A stretch of DNA of 64,000 bases from Catenovulum adriaticum. Lineage in GTDB: Bacteria > Pseudomonadota > Gammaproteobacteria > Enterobacterales > Alteromonadaceae. The notes below the pieces were generated by a model. It was not told the origin of the DNA. It saw only the letters and a list, made by a program, of their open reading frames with translations, and did no database searches. Positions 63,882 through 64,000 of the stretch are shown piece by piece. The stretch's first letter is position 1, and each line of letters begins with the position of its first letter. The stretch lies in contig NZ_CP109965.1 of assembly GCF_026725475.1 (NCBI RefSeq), positions 1,798,001-1,862,000 on the forward strand. Direction: 5' to 3'. The translations under genes and the position numbers were made by a program.

Positions 63882-64000
63882 TTAATTTTTGTGAACTTTT
63901 ATACGATATAAGTTCAATAAATAATAAACCACAGGGATTATTATTAGCGTTAACAGCAAAGCGCTCAACATGCCACCTACCATAGGTGCGGCTATTCGGC
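63882..64000 (-). CDS. RND efflux transporter permease, C-terminus only
   Basis: Reading the minus strand in from the right edge gives 38 codons ending in TAA at 63882. The peptide begins RIAAPMVGGMLSALLLTL and ends in a basic tail after a final hydrophobic helix. This matches the C-terminal end of CusA/HME-type RND permeases that pump metals or drugs. Only this tail is in the window, so the family subgroup is inferred from the RIAAPMVGGM segment. The gene is cut by the edge. Confidence 0.8.
   Translation of the reverse strand, partial: RIAAPMVGGMLSALLLTLIIIPVVYYLLNLYRIKVHKN

Overview
The window is chromosomal DNA of an AT-rich marine gammaproteobacterium of the Alteromonadales. The gene set resembles agar- and seaweed-degrading Alteromonadaceae such as Catenovulum or Paraglaciecola. 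This placement rests on gene content: sulfatases, CBM6-bearing secreted glycosidases, a TRAP transporter, TonB receptors, a BarA-like kinase and a gammaproteobacterial his operon with a leader peptide. No rRNA, tRNA, CRISPR array or prophage was recognised.

Left part (1-16 kb): a truncated S1 sulfatase runs off the left edge, with a perfect palindromic operator candidate just upstream of its start. Next on the minus strand is a four-gene cluster (AGCS alanine/glycine symporter, zinc-ribbon membrane protein, YeaC-like DUF1315 protein, DUF349 protein), then a CheY-CheC-GGDEF signalling operon. Two alpha/beta-hydrolase esterases and a DUF3014 protein lie on the plus strand. The exeA/exeB (gspA/gspB) type II secretion accessory pair is divergent from cca.

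Metabolic core (15.6-37.7 kb): a complete histidine operon hisGDCBHAFI is preceded by a readable leader peptide with four consecutive His codons and a three-hairpin attenuator. Its first enzyme is a divergent HisG with an internal insertion and a C-terminal extension. The xylose pair xylB-xylA follows, flanked by two copies of a 20-bp motif. Next come a TonB receptor with an orphan ABC-type binding protein, a divergent BarA-like hybrid kinase, and the sulfate assimilation operon cysJIH.

Polysaccharide and transport section (38-52.9 kb): a sulfatase is translationally coupled to a five-bladed-propeller glycosidase-like protein, consistent with desulfation plus cleavage of a sulfated algal glycan. 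A secreted protein with two CBM6-like modules and a probable TIM-barrel glycosidase domain sits behind a 1.1-kb gene-free region holding a consensus CRP site and an intrinsic terminator. An IorAB-type molybdenum hydroxylase is divergent from a complete TRAP transporter (dctPQM). Two small lipoproteins follow.

Accessory island (about 53-57.25 kb): a REP-associated tyrosine transposase (RAYT), REP clusters, a decayed duplicate of the RAYT 5' end, a KAP-like P-loop NTPase without an ATG start, and a 148-bp tandem repeat array carrying the REP core in the opposite orientation. This is the most unusual part of the window.

Right part (57.3-64 kb): glycine cleavage genes gcvT, gcvH and gcvP, a PA2778-type cysteine peptidase with its PA2779-type partner, and the C-terminus of an RND efflux pump running off the right edge.

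Seven gene junctions use a TAATG stop/start overlap, so translational coupling is frequent in this region.
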